DNA of 64,000 nucleotides from CAYFLR01 sp964343805 (GTDB lineage Bacteria > Bdellovibrionota_B > Oligoflexia > CAYFLR01): assembly GCA_964343805.1 (NCBI GenBank), contig CAYFLR010000023.1, forward strand, positions 1 to 64,000. The letters run 5' to 3'. This document shows, one piece after another, positions 17,390 through 27,399 of the stretch (the first letter of the stretch is position 1; each line of letters starts with the position of its first letter). Position numbers and translations under genes: made by a program. Below the pieces are notes generated by a model. The model was not told where the DNA came from. It worked only from the letters and a program-made list of their open reading frames with translations, and did no database searches.

Positions 17390-20300
17390 ATGGAAACCTC
17401 CTACAACCTGCCAGGCTTTTTATTAGTTGATGAAATCAGTGGCAGTGATGATTCCTACATTCTCAGTCGCGCTATGAGGAGTTCCAACGGTCAATCAGTC
17501 CTTTTTAAAATTCCCCTCAATGCTAATGAAGTCATGCAGACTGATTATTTTGTTAAAAAGGGACTTTCACTCCTCAAAAATACAGAGCATGCTGGTATCA
17601 GTAGGCCCATTGAAGTGGTGAGAAACCATAGTGGGGTGCCCATTTTGGTCTATGAAGATCGAGGAGAAATTACTCTTTCTTCCCTCTTAGCATTCGGCAA
17701 ACTAGATAATTACCAGACACTGCATTTGGCCATTTCACTTTGCGATATTCTTCAGCATTTTCATAAGCAAAAATTATGCTATCGCTTTCTCCATCCCCGA
17801 GATATTTGGATCAATGAAATTAATAAAAAAGTCAGCATCCAAGGAGGAGAATATATAGATTCCTTTATTAATCCGCCTGCTAAGTTAAATATTGACAATA
17901 TGCTGTGCCAAGATCTTTTATATATTTCACCTGAACAAACAGGATTAACGGGAGGGGAAGAGGATTATCGAACGGATTTGTATTCCTTGGGTATGATTTT
18001 GTATCACTGCCTTACAGGAGAATACCCGTTTCCTAACCAAGATCCCATGGAATTGATTCATGCTCATTTAGCGAGCCACCCTGCCTCTCCCGCTCAACTT
18101 CGGATCGATTTTACCACCAGTTTATCTTTGATAATCTTAAAACTTCTGAAGAAAGATCCAGCCGATCGATATCAATCTGCTCACGGCTTGCTTTATGATC
18201 TCATACAATTAACAAAGATTCACTCCTCCAGTGATGCTCAACTTTTCCATTTGGGTAGTTATGATATCTCGGAAAATATCCAAATCTCTCAAGGGGTGAT
18301 TGCACGCAATGAGGAGGAGGAGCTGCTGTTAGATATGGTGGAAGAGATTTCAGAGGATGGCCCTTCTTCTAAGAAGTTAGCCATTATTACTGGAGAAGCC
18401 GGATTTGGAAAATCTACTTTGTTAGGACATTTACTGCACTCATCTATTTTAACAGAAGGCTTTGTGGCTCTTGGTGAGTTTGATAAATGGTCACAGGAGA
18501 CACCTTACAGTGCCATTAGACAAGTTTTTGATATTGTCATTGATCGACTTTTAACAAAAAGTAGTGATTCGCTCTCTTATTGGAAGCGGGTCATAAACAA
18601 GGCTTTGAGTGGGAATGGGCAAGTTATTTTGGAGGTTATTCCCTCTTTGAAAGGGGTTATTGGTGAGCAAAAACAACTTCCTGAATTAGATCCTTTTGAA
18701 ACCAAAAACCGCTTTCATATGGTGTTTGGTCAGTTTATTAAGGTCATTGCTAAACCTGAACACCCCCTTATTATAATATTGGATAACCTTCAATGGATCG
18801 ACCTTGCCTCCCTTTATCTTCTCGACTTTATTTTTGATAATAATGAAATTAAGAATTTCTTAGTCATTCTATCTGGGCGGTCGGAGGAGTTTTCAGATAA
18901 CCTATCTTTAAAATCCTTATTGAAGAAATGGGAACAGCGGGATGTCTTGGCTAAGGTGATACCACTTGCTGAATTTGATGTAGATGAGATAAACCAGCTT
19001 ATAAGATCTATCTACAAAGTAGATAAAGCAACCTCGAAGCAGTTAGCTGAAATAGTGATTCAGAAAACTCAGGGCAATCCCTTTTTTGTTAAACAGTTTC
19101 TAACATCTCTTAAAGTAGAAGATAAAATAACCTTTGAGTATCCTAAGTTCTCCTATAAAAATGGGATTCCTACTGCTTGTAAAACTGAAAGTGTCCATGA
19201 TTGGGGATGGACTTTCAATCTGAAGGAAATTAATGAGGTCAAAATTACCGAAAATGTGGTGGGATATCTGCAAGAACGACTGAATAAACTAAATCCGAAA
19301 ACTTTAAATCTTTTACAGGTGGCCTCAACCATTGGAACCCGTTTTAATCTATCACAAATAGCAATTATTGAAAGTTTAACTATCAAACAAGTTGAAGAGG
19401 ACCTACAAGAATCAATTGATGTTGGTATATTGGTTCATTCTCCTGGAGAAGATCTGTTAAACCATTTTTATTTCATTCATGATCAATTGCAGCAGTTTGT
19501 TTACCAAAGTTTTTCAATTAGCAAAAGAAATTCTCTTCACCATAGAATAGGAAATATTATGCTGAGTGAAAGTCGAGATCTTTATAAAAGTGATCGAATT
19601 TTCCTCATCTTAAGGCATTTAAATAAAGGAATTGAGATTTGTTTATCAAATGAGGAAAGATTAAAGTTAGCTCAACTTAACTTTCAAGCAGGCCAAAAAT
19701 CAATGGAATCCGCTGCATTTCCTACGGCACTCTCCTATTTTAAGATTGCTCTCCAAGTTACAGATAATCGATACTGGAAATCTGATTATAGTTTTTCCTT
19801 TCAATTAGCTAAACAAACAGCTCAGGTTCTAAACATCACCGGTCATTTTGATGAAGTGAAGACACTCTGCCAATGTATCAAAGAAAATGCTCAAAATGAA
19901 TTAGATGCTCTTTTTGTTGAAAGAGTGATGATGCAGGCGGCATTTGCTCAAAAAAATCTCAATGAAGTAATTAAATTAGGCCTCTATGCTCTGGCTCAAC
20001 TGGGATTAAAACTTCCTTCTGCACCATCTCGTTTTCAAGTAATTAAGAGTTTTCTTATTATCTCTCTCAAATTAAGATACAAGACACAGGAGGATATTGC
20101 AGGTCTGCCTATAATGAAAGATGCTCGTTCCTTATTTATTATGGAACTCTTAAATCAGATTGGGTTCGCTTCCTACTCTTGTAATCATCTATTGTTTGCT
20201 TTAACTACATTAGAACAAATTTCATTCTCCCTAAAAGAGGGCAACGCTCCAGGTTCAATTAATGGTTTTGTTACCTATGGACTTATTTTAGGAGGTTTTT

Positions 20301-22555
20301 TAGGTAAGTTCAATCAGGGTTATCAATATGGTCAATTGGCTCTTAAGCTTTTGGATCATTTAAAAGCGGAAAAGGTCAGAGCAAGAACCAGTTTAGTTGC
20401 CTATAGTATGCATCATTGGAGAAATGTTTTGGCAGGTACGGCCAAACCTTTATTAAAAGCAATTCAAAGTGGGGTTAGTTCTGGAGACAACGAGTATGCT
20501 GCCATATCTGCCCAGGTTTACTGCGCTAATTTGTATTGGCGCGGAAAAAACTTAAGTTTTGTATCCCAGGAGATGGAAAAGTATTCTAACTTGATTATGA
20601 ACCTTAATCAAGAGACGGCTCTTCAGCTCCATAATATCCAATTCCAATCTGTTCTTAATATGAAGGAGATTTCTGCTCAGTCTTATAAGCTAAATGGGGA
20701 TGTTTACAGTGAAAGAATTAAATTCCCACAGTATTTAGATGAGAAAAACTCTCTAGCTCTTGCTATGTTGCTTTTAAATAAGATGGTTCTAGCCTATTAT
20801 TTTGAGAAGTATCGAATAGCTGCCGTCTATATGGAGTGGGGTGAGCCCTATATCAAGACTTTACCTGGCAATATTGCCGTTCCCATTTTTTTATTTTATG
20901 GGACTTTAATTCGAATACAACTTCATCGATCTATGAAATTTAATGAGAGAATAAAAAATAAATGGAAAATTAATCGTTCAATGAAGAAATTAAAGGGTTG
21001 GGCTCGCTTAAACCCAGGCAATTATCTCCACAAGCTTGATCTGGTTAAAGCAGAATTCTTAAGGGTGTTTGGAAATCCAGAAAAAGCACAAAGATCCTAT
21101 CAAAAAGCAGTACAAGGGGCTGCAGAAAATAATTTTCTAAATGAAAAGGCTCTCGCTTGTGAATTATACGCTCGCTTTTGCCTCTATCAGACCAATTTAA
21201 AACAGGCCAAAGTTCAGTTGAAAAAAGCTTTTAAAACATACCTAGATTGGGGAGCCATTGGCAAAATTCAACTGCTGGAACGTTCATACTGTTTCGTTCA
21301 CTCCTCGCATACTGTCAATAATTTTGAGCATAATTCAAGTTCTCCAACCGCTTTTATAAATGGAGAAAATGAGAGTCTCACCAATATTGATGTGAGATGG
21401 AACAGTGTATTTAAAACAACAGAGGCTTTTGCAGGTGAACTCGATTTAAATAATCTGTTAAAAAACCTTTTAAAAATACTTATTGAAAACGCGGGAGCAG
21501 AAGCAGGTATTATAGTATTGCACCGTAATAATCAGTTATTGATCGAGGCAAAGCATACTCGTGAAGGTGAAAGCTTTCTAACATCTGAGGTATTATTAAA
21601 AGACCAAGACTATGCTGAAAGTGTAATAAATTATACTGCAAGAGTTAGAAAAAATGTTCTTATTGATAACGCAGTGGAAGATGATGTATTTGGTTCTGAC
21701 CCATACATCCTTAAATACAAACCCAAGTCTATTATCTGTATTCCCATATTAAAACAAACCAATTTAATTGGCTTAGTTTATTTAGAAAACAACCTAACTA
21801 CTGGTGCCTTTGATCAGCATCGGTTGACATTATTACAGCATCTTTCATTACAGATAGCTATATCGATTGAAAATGCCATTCTCTATCGTGACCTTGAAGG
21901 CAAACTACATGAAAAAGATATACTCTTAAGAGAAATTCATCATCGAGTAAAAAATAACTTGCAGGTGATTCGCAGTCTTTTAAATCTCCAATCGCGCGCA
22001 ATAGAAGATCCTGAAGTATTATCGGTTTTTAGGGAAAGTGAAAATAGGGTCAGGGCAATGGCCATCGCTCACGAAAAACTTTACCAATCAAAAGATTTAT
22101 CACATATTGACTTTTCCAAATATGCTCAAAGTTTATCTCGAAATTTATTGCAATCCTATCGCAAGCATACAGGTCCCGTGAACTGTAAAGTAGTGGCAGA
22201 ACCTGTTTTTTTAAATATCGAAACGGCAATTCCCTGCGGTCTTATTTTAAATGAGATCGTATCAAATTCCTTAAAGTATGCTTTTACCAAAAGAGATCGT
22301 GGGGAAATAATGATTCAAATTCGAGAAAAAAATGGTGAAAAAGGCGACTCTCTGTATCAACTAATAATTCAAGATAATGGTCCAGGGCTGCCTGACGATT
22401 TTGATATTAGCAAAACCAAGTCCTTGGGCCTCAAATTAGTAGAGCAACTCACAGCTCAAATTCACGGAGAATTAACCATTGAATCCAACCCTGGAACTCT
22501 TTTTAGCATCCTTTTTAAAGGAAGAAAATCATTTGAAAGGAAAACTGCAGTATGA
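17390..22555 (+). CDS. Giant multidomain sensor histidine kinase (degenerate protein kinase, AAA ATPase, helical repeats, GAF, HisKA_2)
   Basis: 1721 residues. Residues about 8-280 match a Ser/Thr protein kinase fold but look degenerate: Lys40 is kept, whereas the HRD motif reads Tyr131-Arg132-Phe133 and the DFG position reads QGG, so catalysis is doubtful. Residues about 305-600 are an AAA_16/Orc-like ATPase with Walker A at 335-342 (GEAGFGKS) and Walker B LDN at 464-466. Residues about 600-1320 are helical, TPR-like. A GAF domain follows (about 1345-1500), then a HisKA_2-type kinase core: EIHHRVKNNLQ with His1518 as likely phospho-acceptor, N-box and GLGLK-like G2 box near the end. Architecture resembles the trifunctional kinases of cyanobacteria and other bacteria. 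Overlaps the next gene by four bases (ATGA). Confidence 0.88.
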   Translation: METSYNLPGFLLVDEISGSDDSYILSRAMRSSNGQSVLFKIPLNANEVMQTDYFVKKGLSLLKNTEHAGISRPIEVVRNHSGVPILVYEDRGEITLSSLLAFGKLDNYQTLHLAISLCDILQHFHKQKLCYRFLHPRDIWINEINKKVSIQGGEYIDSFINPPAKLNIDNMLCQDLLYISPEQTGLTGGEEDYRTDLYSLGMILYHCLTGEYPFPNQDPMELIHAHLASHPASPAQLRIDFTTSLSLIILKLLKKDPADRYQSAHGLLYDLIQLTKIHSSSDAQLFHLGSYDISENIQISQGVIARNEEEELLLDMVEEISEDGPSSKKLAIITGEAGFGKSTLLGHLLHSSILTEGFVALGEFDKWSQETPYSAIRQVFDIVIDRLLTKSSDSLSYWKRVINKALSGNGQVILEVIPSLKGVIGEQKQLPELDPFETKNRFHMVFGQFIKVIAKPEHPLIIILDNLQWIDLASLYLLDFIFDNNEIKNFLVILSGRSEEFSDNLSLKSLLKKWEQRDVLAKVIPLAEFDVDEINQLIRSIYKVDKATSKQLAEIVIQKTQGNPFFVKQFLTSLKVEDKITFEYPKFSYKNGIPTACKTESVHDWGWTFNLKEINEVKITENVVGYLQERLNKLNPKTLNLLQVASTIGTRFNLSQIAIIESLTIKQVEEDLQESIDVGILVHSPGEDLLNHFYFIHDQLQQFVYQSFSISKRNSLHHRIGNIMLSESRDLYKSDRIFLILRHLNKGIEICLSNEERLKLAQLNFQAGQKSMESAAFPTALSYFKIALQVTDNRYWKSDYSFSFQLAKQTAQVLNITGHFDEVKTLCQCIKENAQNELDALFVERVMMQAAFAQKNLNEVIKLGLYALAQLGLKLPSAPSRFQVIKSFLIISLKLRYKTQEDIAGLPIMKDARSLFIMELLNQIGFASYSCNHLLFALTTLEQISFSLKEGNAPGSINGFVTYGLILGGFLGKFNQGYQYGQLALKLLDHLKAEKVRARTSLVAYSMHHWRNVLAGTAKPLLKAIQSGVSSGDNEYAAISAQVYCANLYWRGKNLSFVSQEMEKYSNLIMNLNQETALQLHNIQFQSVLNMKEISAQSYKLNGDVYSERIKFPQYLDEKNSLALAMLLLNKMVLAYYFEKYRIAAVYMEWGEPYIKTLPGNIAVPIFLFYGTLIRIQLHRSMKFNERIKNKWKINRSMKKLKGWARLNPGNYLHKLDLVKAEFLRVFGNPEKAQRSYQKAVQGAAENNFLNEKALACELYARFCLYQTNLKQAKVQLKKAFKTYLDWGAIGKIQLLERSYCFVHSSHTVNNFEHNSSSPTAFINGENESLTNIDVRWNSVFKTTEAFAGELDLNNLLKNLLKILIENAGAEAGIIVLHRNNQLLIEAKHTREGESFLTSEVLLKDQDYAESVINYTARVRKNVLIDNAVEDDVFGSDPYILKYKPKSIICIPILKQTNLIGLVYLENNLTTGAFDQHRLTLLQHLSLQIAISIENAILYRDLEGKLHEKDILLREIHHRVKNNLQVIRSLLNLQSRAIEDPEVLSVFRESENRVRAMAIAHEKLYQSKDLSHIDFSKYAQSLSRNLLQSYRKHTGPVNCKVVAEPVFLNIETAIPCGLILNEIVSNSLKYAFTKRDRGEIMIQIREKNGEKGDSLYQLIIQDNGPGLPDDFDISKTKSLGLKLVEQLTAQIHGELTIESNPGTLFSILFKGRKSFERKTAV

Positions 22556-24429
22556 CTAAGAATCATATTATGATTGTAGAAGATGAAAGAATCACCGCCA
22601 TGGAAATAGAAGCCCATCTTGAGGCCATGGATTATGTAGTAGTGGGCAAAGTGGCTTCGGGAGAAGAGGCGGTGGAAAAAGCCGCTGAACTAAGGCCCGA
22701 TTTAATTCTAATGGATATTATGTTAGATGGGGAAATGAATGGCATAGAAGCGGCAGATATCATTTATAAAAAACAAGGAACTCCTATTGTCTTTCTCACC
22801 GCCAATTCTGATGAGGATTTACTACAAAAAGCTAAAAAAACTGCTCCATTTGGATATATTTTAAAGCCCTTCGAAGAAAGAGAGTTAAGGGTTAATATTG
22901 AAATTTCTCTTTATAAACATCAAATGGAAAGACAGCTAAAAGATTCTCGTCGTTGGTTACAGGCCATATTAGAAAATTTGGGAGAGGCAGTAATTGCTGT
23001 AGATCATAGTCATACCGTCAAATATATCAATAAAAAAGCATGTGAATTACTGGGTGTAAAAGAAAATGAAGTCCTTCAACAACAGTTACAAACAATTTTT
23101 AAAACCCGAGAGGACGATTTAGTTAAAAATCAGGACTCAAACTTAAAAAGCCTCGTCTTAATTCCGGAGTATAAACCCTCTTTTCCTATCGAGCTTATTA
23201 AAAGCTCTATCACTAATGAAAAGCAGGAGTACCAAGGCGATGTGATTATATTCAATGACATCACAAAGCGCCTTGCTGATGAACATGATAAAGAAGAGAT
23301 GCACAATAAATTATTTCATGCCTCCAAATTAGCCACCATTGGAACGCTTTCTTCAGGGATTGCTCATGAATTAAATAATCCCCTGTCTGTGATTTCTGGG
23401 TTCACGGATATTCTTTCCAATCAACTTCAAGATAATGAAATGCAATTTAGTATGTGTAGTAAAATTTCAAAAGCGGTGGAACGTATGACTCGTATTACTA
23501 AGCACTTGCTTAAGTCATCTCGTAAAGATCAGGAAGAGGATTGGAAGCCCACTTGCCTTAACAATGTGATTGATGAATCTTTGATTTTCGTTCAACCTCA
23601 ATTAAGAAAAGAAAATATACAACTGGAATTAAATTTAGAAGACAATTTGCCAAGTATTTTAGGTGATTTTACTCAACTAGAGAGTGTCTTTCTTAATCTC
23701 ATGACCAACAGTCGTCATGCCTATGAAGAGGTGAATGATGAAATCGAAAAAGTCATAGCCCTTTCTACTTGCAAGTTTGAAGATAAAGGTATTATTGTAA
23801 AGTACCAAGACAATGCGGGGGGGATGACCAAGGAAACTCTGGCTCATCTTTTTGATCCTTATTACACCACTAAAAAAGTTGGAAAAGGGACCGGTCTTGG
23901 AATGGCCATATTAGCCGAAGCCGTCGGCTCTCATGGGGGTAGAATTGAGGTGGAAAGTGAACTGGGAATAGGAACCACCTTTGAATTAACTTTCTTGTTT
24001 GAGGGTTGGGTAGAAGAGAAAAAAGAACCCGTCGTGGCGGCGACTTCGAATAACTCAATTACCAAGACAAAGGGTCGACGTATTTTAGCTGTTGATGATG
24101 ATTCAGATTTTCTTGATTTAATATCAGAAGCTCTCAACAATGACTTTGATTTAGAAACAGTAGATAATTCCAAGGAAGCATTACAGCGGATAAGAGATAA
24201 TGAATATGATTTGATTCTCAGTGATATGTTGATGAAAGAAGCTTCAGGTTTGGAAATCTTGCATCAAGCTCTTGCCCATCAGCCTCAAGTTCCAGTGATT
24301 ATAGTTTCTGGTCTGGCTAGGGAAGATCGACTTATTGATCATGCCTTTCGAAGTGGTGCCAGTGGTTTTATAAACAAACCACTTAATTTAAAACAATTGG
24401 TTAATGAACTCGAAGAAAATTATTTTTAG
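22552..24429 (+). CDS. Hybrid sensor kinase REC-PAS-HisKA-HATPase-REC
   Basis: 625 residues. N-terminal REC (about 5-125) has Asp55 in LMDIML, Thr82-type residue and Lys103-type KPF. A PAS domain (about 135-245) precedes HisKA with His272 in GIAHELNNPL, then an HATPase domain with the N-box (LNLMTNSRHA), the DNAGG G1 box and KGTGLGMAI G2 box. A C-terminal REC (about 510-622) has Asp558 in LSDMLM. Receivers at both ends let the kinase be controlled by, and pass phosphate to, partner proteins; the HPt protein at 15750 is a plausible relay. No membrane segment is visible, so it senses a cytoplasmic signal, perhaps that read by the giant kinase with which it overlaps by four bases. Confidence 0.92.
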   Translation: MTKNHIMIVEDERITAMEIEAHLEAMDYVVVGKVASGEEAVEKAAELRPDLILMDIMLDGEMNGIEAADIIYKKQGTPIVFLTANSDEDLLQKAKKTAPFGYILKPFEERELRVNIEISLYKHQMERQLKDSRRWLQAILENLGEAVIAVDHSHTVKYINKKACELLGVKENEVLQQQLQTIFKTREDDLVKNQDSNLKSLVLIPEYKPSFPIELIKSSITNEKQEYQGDVIIFNDITKRLADEHDKEEMHNKLFHASKLATIGTLSSGIAHELNNPLSVISGFTDILSNQLQDNEMQFSMCSKISKAVERMTRITKHLLKSSRKDQEEDWKPTCLNNVIDESLIFVQPQLRKENIQLELNLEDNLPSILGDFTQLESVFLNLMTNSRHAYEEVNDEIEKVIALSTCKFEDKGIIVKYQDNAGGMTKETLAHLFDPYYTTKKVGKGTGLGMAILAEAVGSHGGRIEVESELGIGTTFELTFLFEGWVEEKKEPVVAATSNNSITKTKGRRILAVDDDSDFLDLISEALNNDFDLETVDNSKEALQRIRDNEYDLILSDMLMKEASGLEILHQALAHQPQVPVIIVSGLAREDRLIDHAFRSGASGFINKPLNLKQLVNELEENYF

Positions 24430-24442
24430 TGCGAGGGGAAAA

Positions 24443-24868
24443 ATGAGTAACAAATTTTTAAAACCTAAAATTGCTATAATTGAAGATGATCCAGATACAA
24501 AAGATATGTTGCATGCACTAGTAAAAAGTAGTTTTCCAAATGTAACAGTAAGTGTTTTTGAAAACCCGAAAGAGGCCTTAAGGGAAATCGCCCATACTTC
24601 CGTAAATATTGTTTTAACAGATATTAATATGCCTCATATGAGTGGTGAAGAATTAACCCATAAATTGCTCGATCTTAAAAAAGGGATTCAAGTGATTATT
24701 ATTACCGGTGAGCCGAGCTTTGAAGTGGCTATGAGCTGCTTCAGTTCCGGTGCAGCCTACTTTTTAGAAAAACCTGTTTTTAAAGATCATTTGGTTTTGG
24801 CTTTGCAAAGCTGTTTGAATCGTTTGGAGTTCTGGAAGGATTCTTTGGTGAGATCCGAGTTGGATTAG
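24443..24868 (+). CDS. Stand-alone response regulator receiver
   Basis: 141 residues from ATG 24443, which follows GAGGGG; the longer reading from 24404 starts inside the preceding gene and is less likely. One REC domain: acidic Glu14-Asp15-Asp16, phospho-acceptor Asp60 in LTDINMP, Thr in IITGEP, Lys in EKPVF. A short C-terminal helix has no recognisable output domain. The gene sits 13 bases after the hybrid kinase and 9 bases before the REC-TPR gene, so all are one operon. It may serve as a phosphate sink or shuttle, or act by protein contact. Confidence 0.88.
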   Translation: MSNKFLKPKIAIIEDDPDTKDMLHALVKSSFPNVTVSVFENPKEALREIAHTSVNIVLTDINMPHMSGEELTHKLLDLKKGIQVIIITGEPSFEVAMSCFSSGAAYFLEKPVFKDHLVLALQSCLNRLEFWKDSLVRSELD

Positions 24869-24877
24869 GGGAATTAC

Positions 24878-26122
24878 ATGAGTGACACCCAAATCGACAA
24901 AATGGGTCAACATAATATAATTCTTATTGATGATGATGAAGCCGTGCTTGATTTGGTAAAGGAGTACCTTGAAATGATGGGGGCAACAGGTATTACCCTT
25001 TGTCAGAAGAGTCATAAAGCCCTTGAATTGATCAAAGCACGTAAATTTGATTTAATCATTTGTGATTGGCAAATGCCTGAGATGGATGGAGGAGCCCTTT
25101 TTCAAAAAGTCAAATCTCTGCCTAAATATCAAAAGACCCCCTATATTATTTTTTCAGGTCACTTGACAAAACAAGATTTAATGTTATTAGTCGAATTCGG
25201 AGCTTCTCACTATCTATTGAAACCCGTTTCTTTCGAGGATCTTTATAACAAATTGAAAGAGATTCCTGGAATAGGGCATCCTTACAGTGATTATGAAAAG
25301 AAAACCGACCAGATTCAATCGCTCCTCTATGAAAGAAAATTACGTGGACTCGGTCCTAAAATTAATACTCTCATAAAAAAGTATCCTGATAAAATTTTTC
25401 CTCTCGAATTATTAGCAGAGTATCATACTTTAAAGGAAGATTGGGAGCAGGTAAAAAACTGTGTCGATAAAATTCTCACTAAAAAACCTCACTCTCTAGG
25501 AGCCTTAAATAAACTGGCTCAACTCAAATTAAAACAAAAGGATTTTAAAGGTGCCATTCAATCTTTTGAAAAACTAAATAGCTTAAGTCCTAAAAATGTT
25601 GTTCGCCTGATCGAATTGGGGGATCTCTACCTCAATCAAAATCAAGCGGAAAAAGCGGAAGAGGTTTTTAAAGATGCGCAAAAACTAGAACCTCAGAATG
25701 ACAAGGTGGCAGATGGGATGGGAAAGTCACTCATCATGCAAGGCAAGTTTGAAGAATCGGTCACCTATCTGAATAATACTAAAAAAGCCGAAAATATGGC
25801 CCGCTATTGTAATAATCTAGGTATTGTTTTAGTTCAACAATCTCGCTTTGAAGAAGCTCGGAATCTCTATCAAACTGCCATCAGGTCTCTTCCCTGTAAT
25901 AGTAAAGATTCCCAACTTTTTTTTAACTTAGGGCTTTCCTATAAAAAAGAGTCACAGTGGGAAAAGGCCGCGGTCTACTTCAAAAAAGCTTTGGATTTAA
26001 ACAGCAATTTCGGTAAATCCATCCTTAATCTCAAAGAGATTTACCAAAAGGTTGAATCTTTAGAAGATTATGAAGTTTGGCTGAGTAAAATTGCTCCCTG
26101 CAAGCTTGATCCTAAAAACTAA
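24878..26122 (+). CDS. Receiver-TPR protein
   Basis: 414 residues. REC domain about 12-128: Asp18-Asp20, phospho-acceptor Asp63 in ICDWQMP, Ser-Gly in IIFSGH, Lys in LKPVS. The rest, about 140-410, is a helical repeat array; several TPR-like signatures are visible (for example FKGAIQSFEKLNSLSPKN, then QAEKAEEVFKDAQKLEPQN). Such proteins often couple phosphorylation to a protein partner rather than to DNA. Last gene of the four-gene operon, with an AGGGGAA site before its ATG. Its TAA abuts the stop of the convergent PA14 lipoprotein, so the two ends share no spacer. Confidence 0.9.
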   Translation: MSDTQIDKMGQHNIILIDDDEAVLDLVKEYLEMMGATGITLCQKSHKALELIKARKFDLIICDWQMPEMDGGALFQKVKSLPKYQKTPYIIFSGHLTKQDLMLLVEFGASHYLLKPVSFEDLYNKLKEIPGIGHPYSDYEKKTDQIQSLLYERKLRGLGPKINTLIKKYPDKIFPLELLAEYHTLKEDWEQVKNCVDKILTKKPHSLGALNKLAQLKLKQKDFKGAIQSFEKLNSLSPKNVVRLIELGDLYLNQNQAEKAEEVFKDAQKLEPQNDKVADGMGKSLIMQGKFEESVTYLNNTKKAENMARYCNNLGIVLVQQSRFEEARNLYQTAIRSLPCNSKDSQLFFNLGLSYKKESQWEKAAVYFKKALDLNSNFGKSILNLKEIYQKVESLEDYEVWLSKIAPCKLDPKN

Positions 26123-27283
26123 TTAAGGTCTTCTAAATACGGAGGCAGGTACCAGGGCTTTACTGCCATTTGGCGGAGTCCAGAAAAATTGCAAAGCCAC
26201 TTGAGTCGCGGGTCCTTGAAAATATTCTATCTTGATAGAATGTTTTCCTGGAGAAAGATTGATACTTCCTGACTTCTCTGCAGGAGGATGAAGGCCTCTA
26301 AAGTCGATAACGAGATTGCCATCCACATAGAGCATCGATCCATCATCAGAGAGGAGAGTAAATTCATAGTCTCCTCCGATAGAGATATCAATCTGTGTTT
26401 CATAAACTATTCCAAACCACTCTTTTAGACCATCTACACCAGGAAAACCACTGTCCCAACTGCGAGGGGCTACATCGATGGTGGAAGTGCAAATTTCTCC
26501 CTTTTCATTGTTCATATTAAAAGTGGGCCAATAATTATCATCCCTCACTTCTGGAATATCATAAAGCTTTCCAATAATTGTTGAACCATCAGTGCATAGA
26601 CCACCATATGGAGTTGGTGCAGGTGGTGGAGGAGGAGGTGGCGGTGGTGGTGGGGCAATCACATTGATGGTGAAACTCTGCTCTTCAAAATTACTTTCAT
26701 TGTTTTCCTGCTCAGCTAGAACCGTAACCGGGACTTCTTGTCCTGCATAATTGCTGGTTGGGTTCCAGGTAATCAATCCTTGTTCATTGATGCTCATATC
26801 AGAGGGGGAATTTTTCAAAGAGTAGATTATTTTATAGTCATCAGTCTCGATGCTTTCAATTTGATAGCTGTATTGTTCTTCCACTTTTATTTCGGATGGG
26901 GGAGAGCTTTTAAATGTGGGAGCAGGATAGATTGGTATTATCGGAGCAGACTGTTTTTCTGCAGTTTGAATTTTATTAGTTTGAATAACTTCTTCGGGTA
27001 CGTTTAACTCTTCTTGGTTTTCCTTTTTAACTTCTTTTTCTTCTAATTGAACTTCTTCTTCAGTTCCTACTTCTGGTTCAAACTTTGGGGATAGAGGAAC
27101 GTGGCTTCTTCTTTTTTCTGGAATTTTACTGTTTGTGGTGGTTTTGCTTTGGGTGGTCTGCTCTTTAATACCGCTTTTGCTACTTGATGGTAAAACTTTA
27201 TTTTTAGGCCCACATAATGTGAGATTGAGACTGATTATGAGGGTAAAACATAGGGCGCTGTATTTGGAATGAGCATGCGACAT
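26123..27283 (-). CDS. PA14-domain lipoprotein
   Basis: 386 residues. Signal peptide with a relaxed lipobox (LTLCGP, Cys about 24), then a long low-complexity acidic/Pro/Lys linker, an Ig-like (He_PIG-type) domain (about 120-205: YSLKNSPSDMSINEQGLITW), a stretch of nine or more prolines at about 213-225, and a C-terminal PA14-like domain (about 232-383). The latter shows the family's core, GDYEFTLLSDDGSMLYVDG, VIDFRG, then LSPGKHSIKIEYFQG and a final W. PA14 domains bind carbohydrates or occur in adhesins and glycosidases. A good AAGGAG site precedes the ATG. A cell-surface adhesion role is inferred; no catalytic domain is seen. Confidence 0.85.
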   Translation of the reverse strand: MSHAHSKYSALCFTLIISLNLTLCGPKNKVLPSSSKSGIKEQTTQSKTTTNSKIPEKRRSHVPLSPKFEPEVGTEEEVQLEEKEVKKENQEELNVPEEVIQTNKIQTAEKQSAPIIPIYPAPTFKSSPPSEIKVEEQYSYQIESIETDDYKIIYSLKNSPSDMSINEQGLITWNPTSNYAGQEVPVTVLAEQENNESNFEEQSFTINVIAPPPPPPPPPPPAPTPYGGLCTDGSTIIGKLYDIPEVRDDNYWPTFNMNNEKGEICTSTIDVAPRSWDSGFPGVDGLKEWFGIVYETQIDISIGGDYEFTLLSDDGSMLYVDGNLVIDFRGLHPPAEKSGSINLSPGKHSIKIEYFQGPATQVALQFFWTPPNGSKALVPASVFRRP

Positions 27284-27399
27284 GGTATCTCCTTGCTAAA
27301 CTTTCAGAAACAAGAGCTAAGTTTCTTATCGGATTATTTTAAGAGTGGGATAAGGATTTAGAAATTATATTTTAATTATAATAAGATAGCAGGTCGGTT

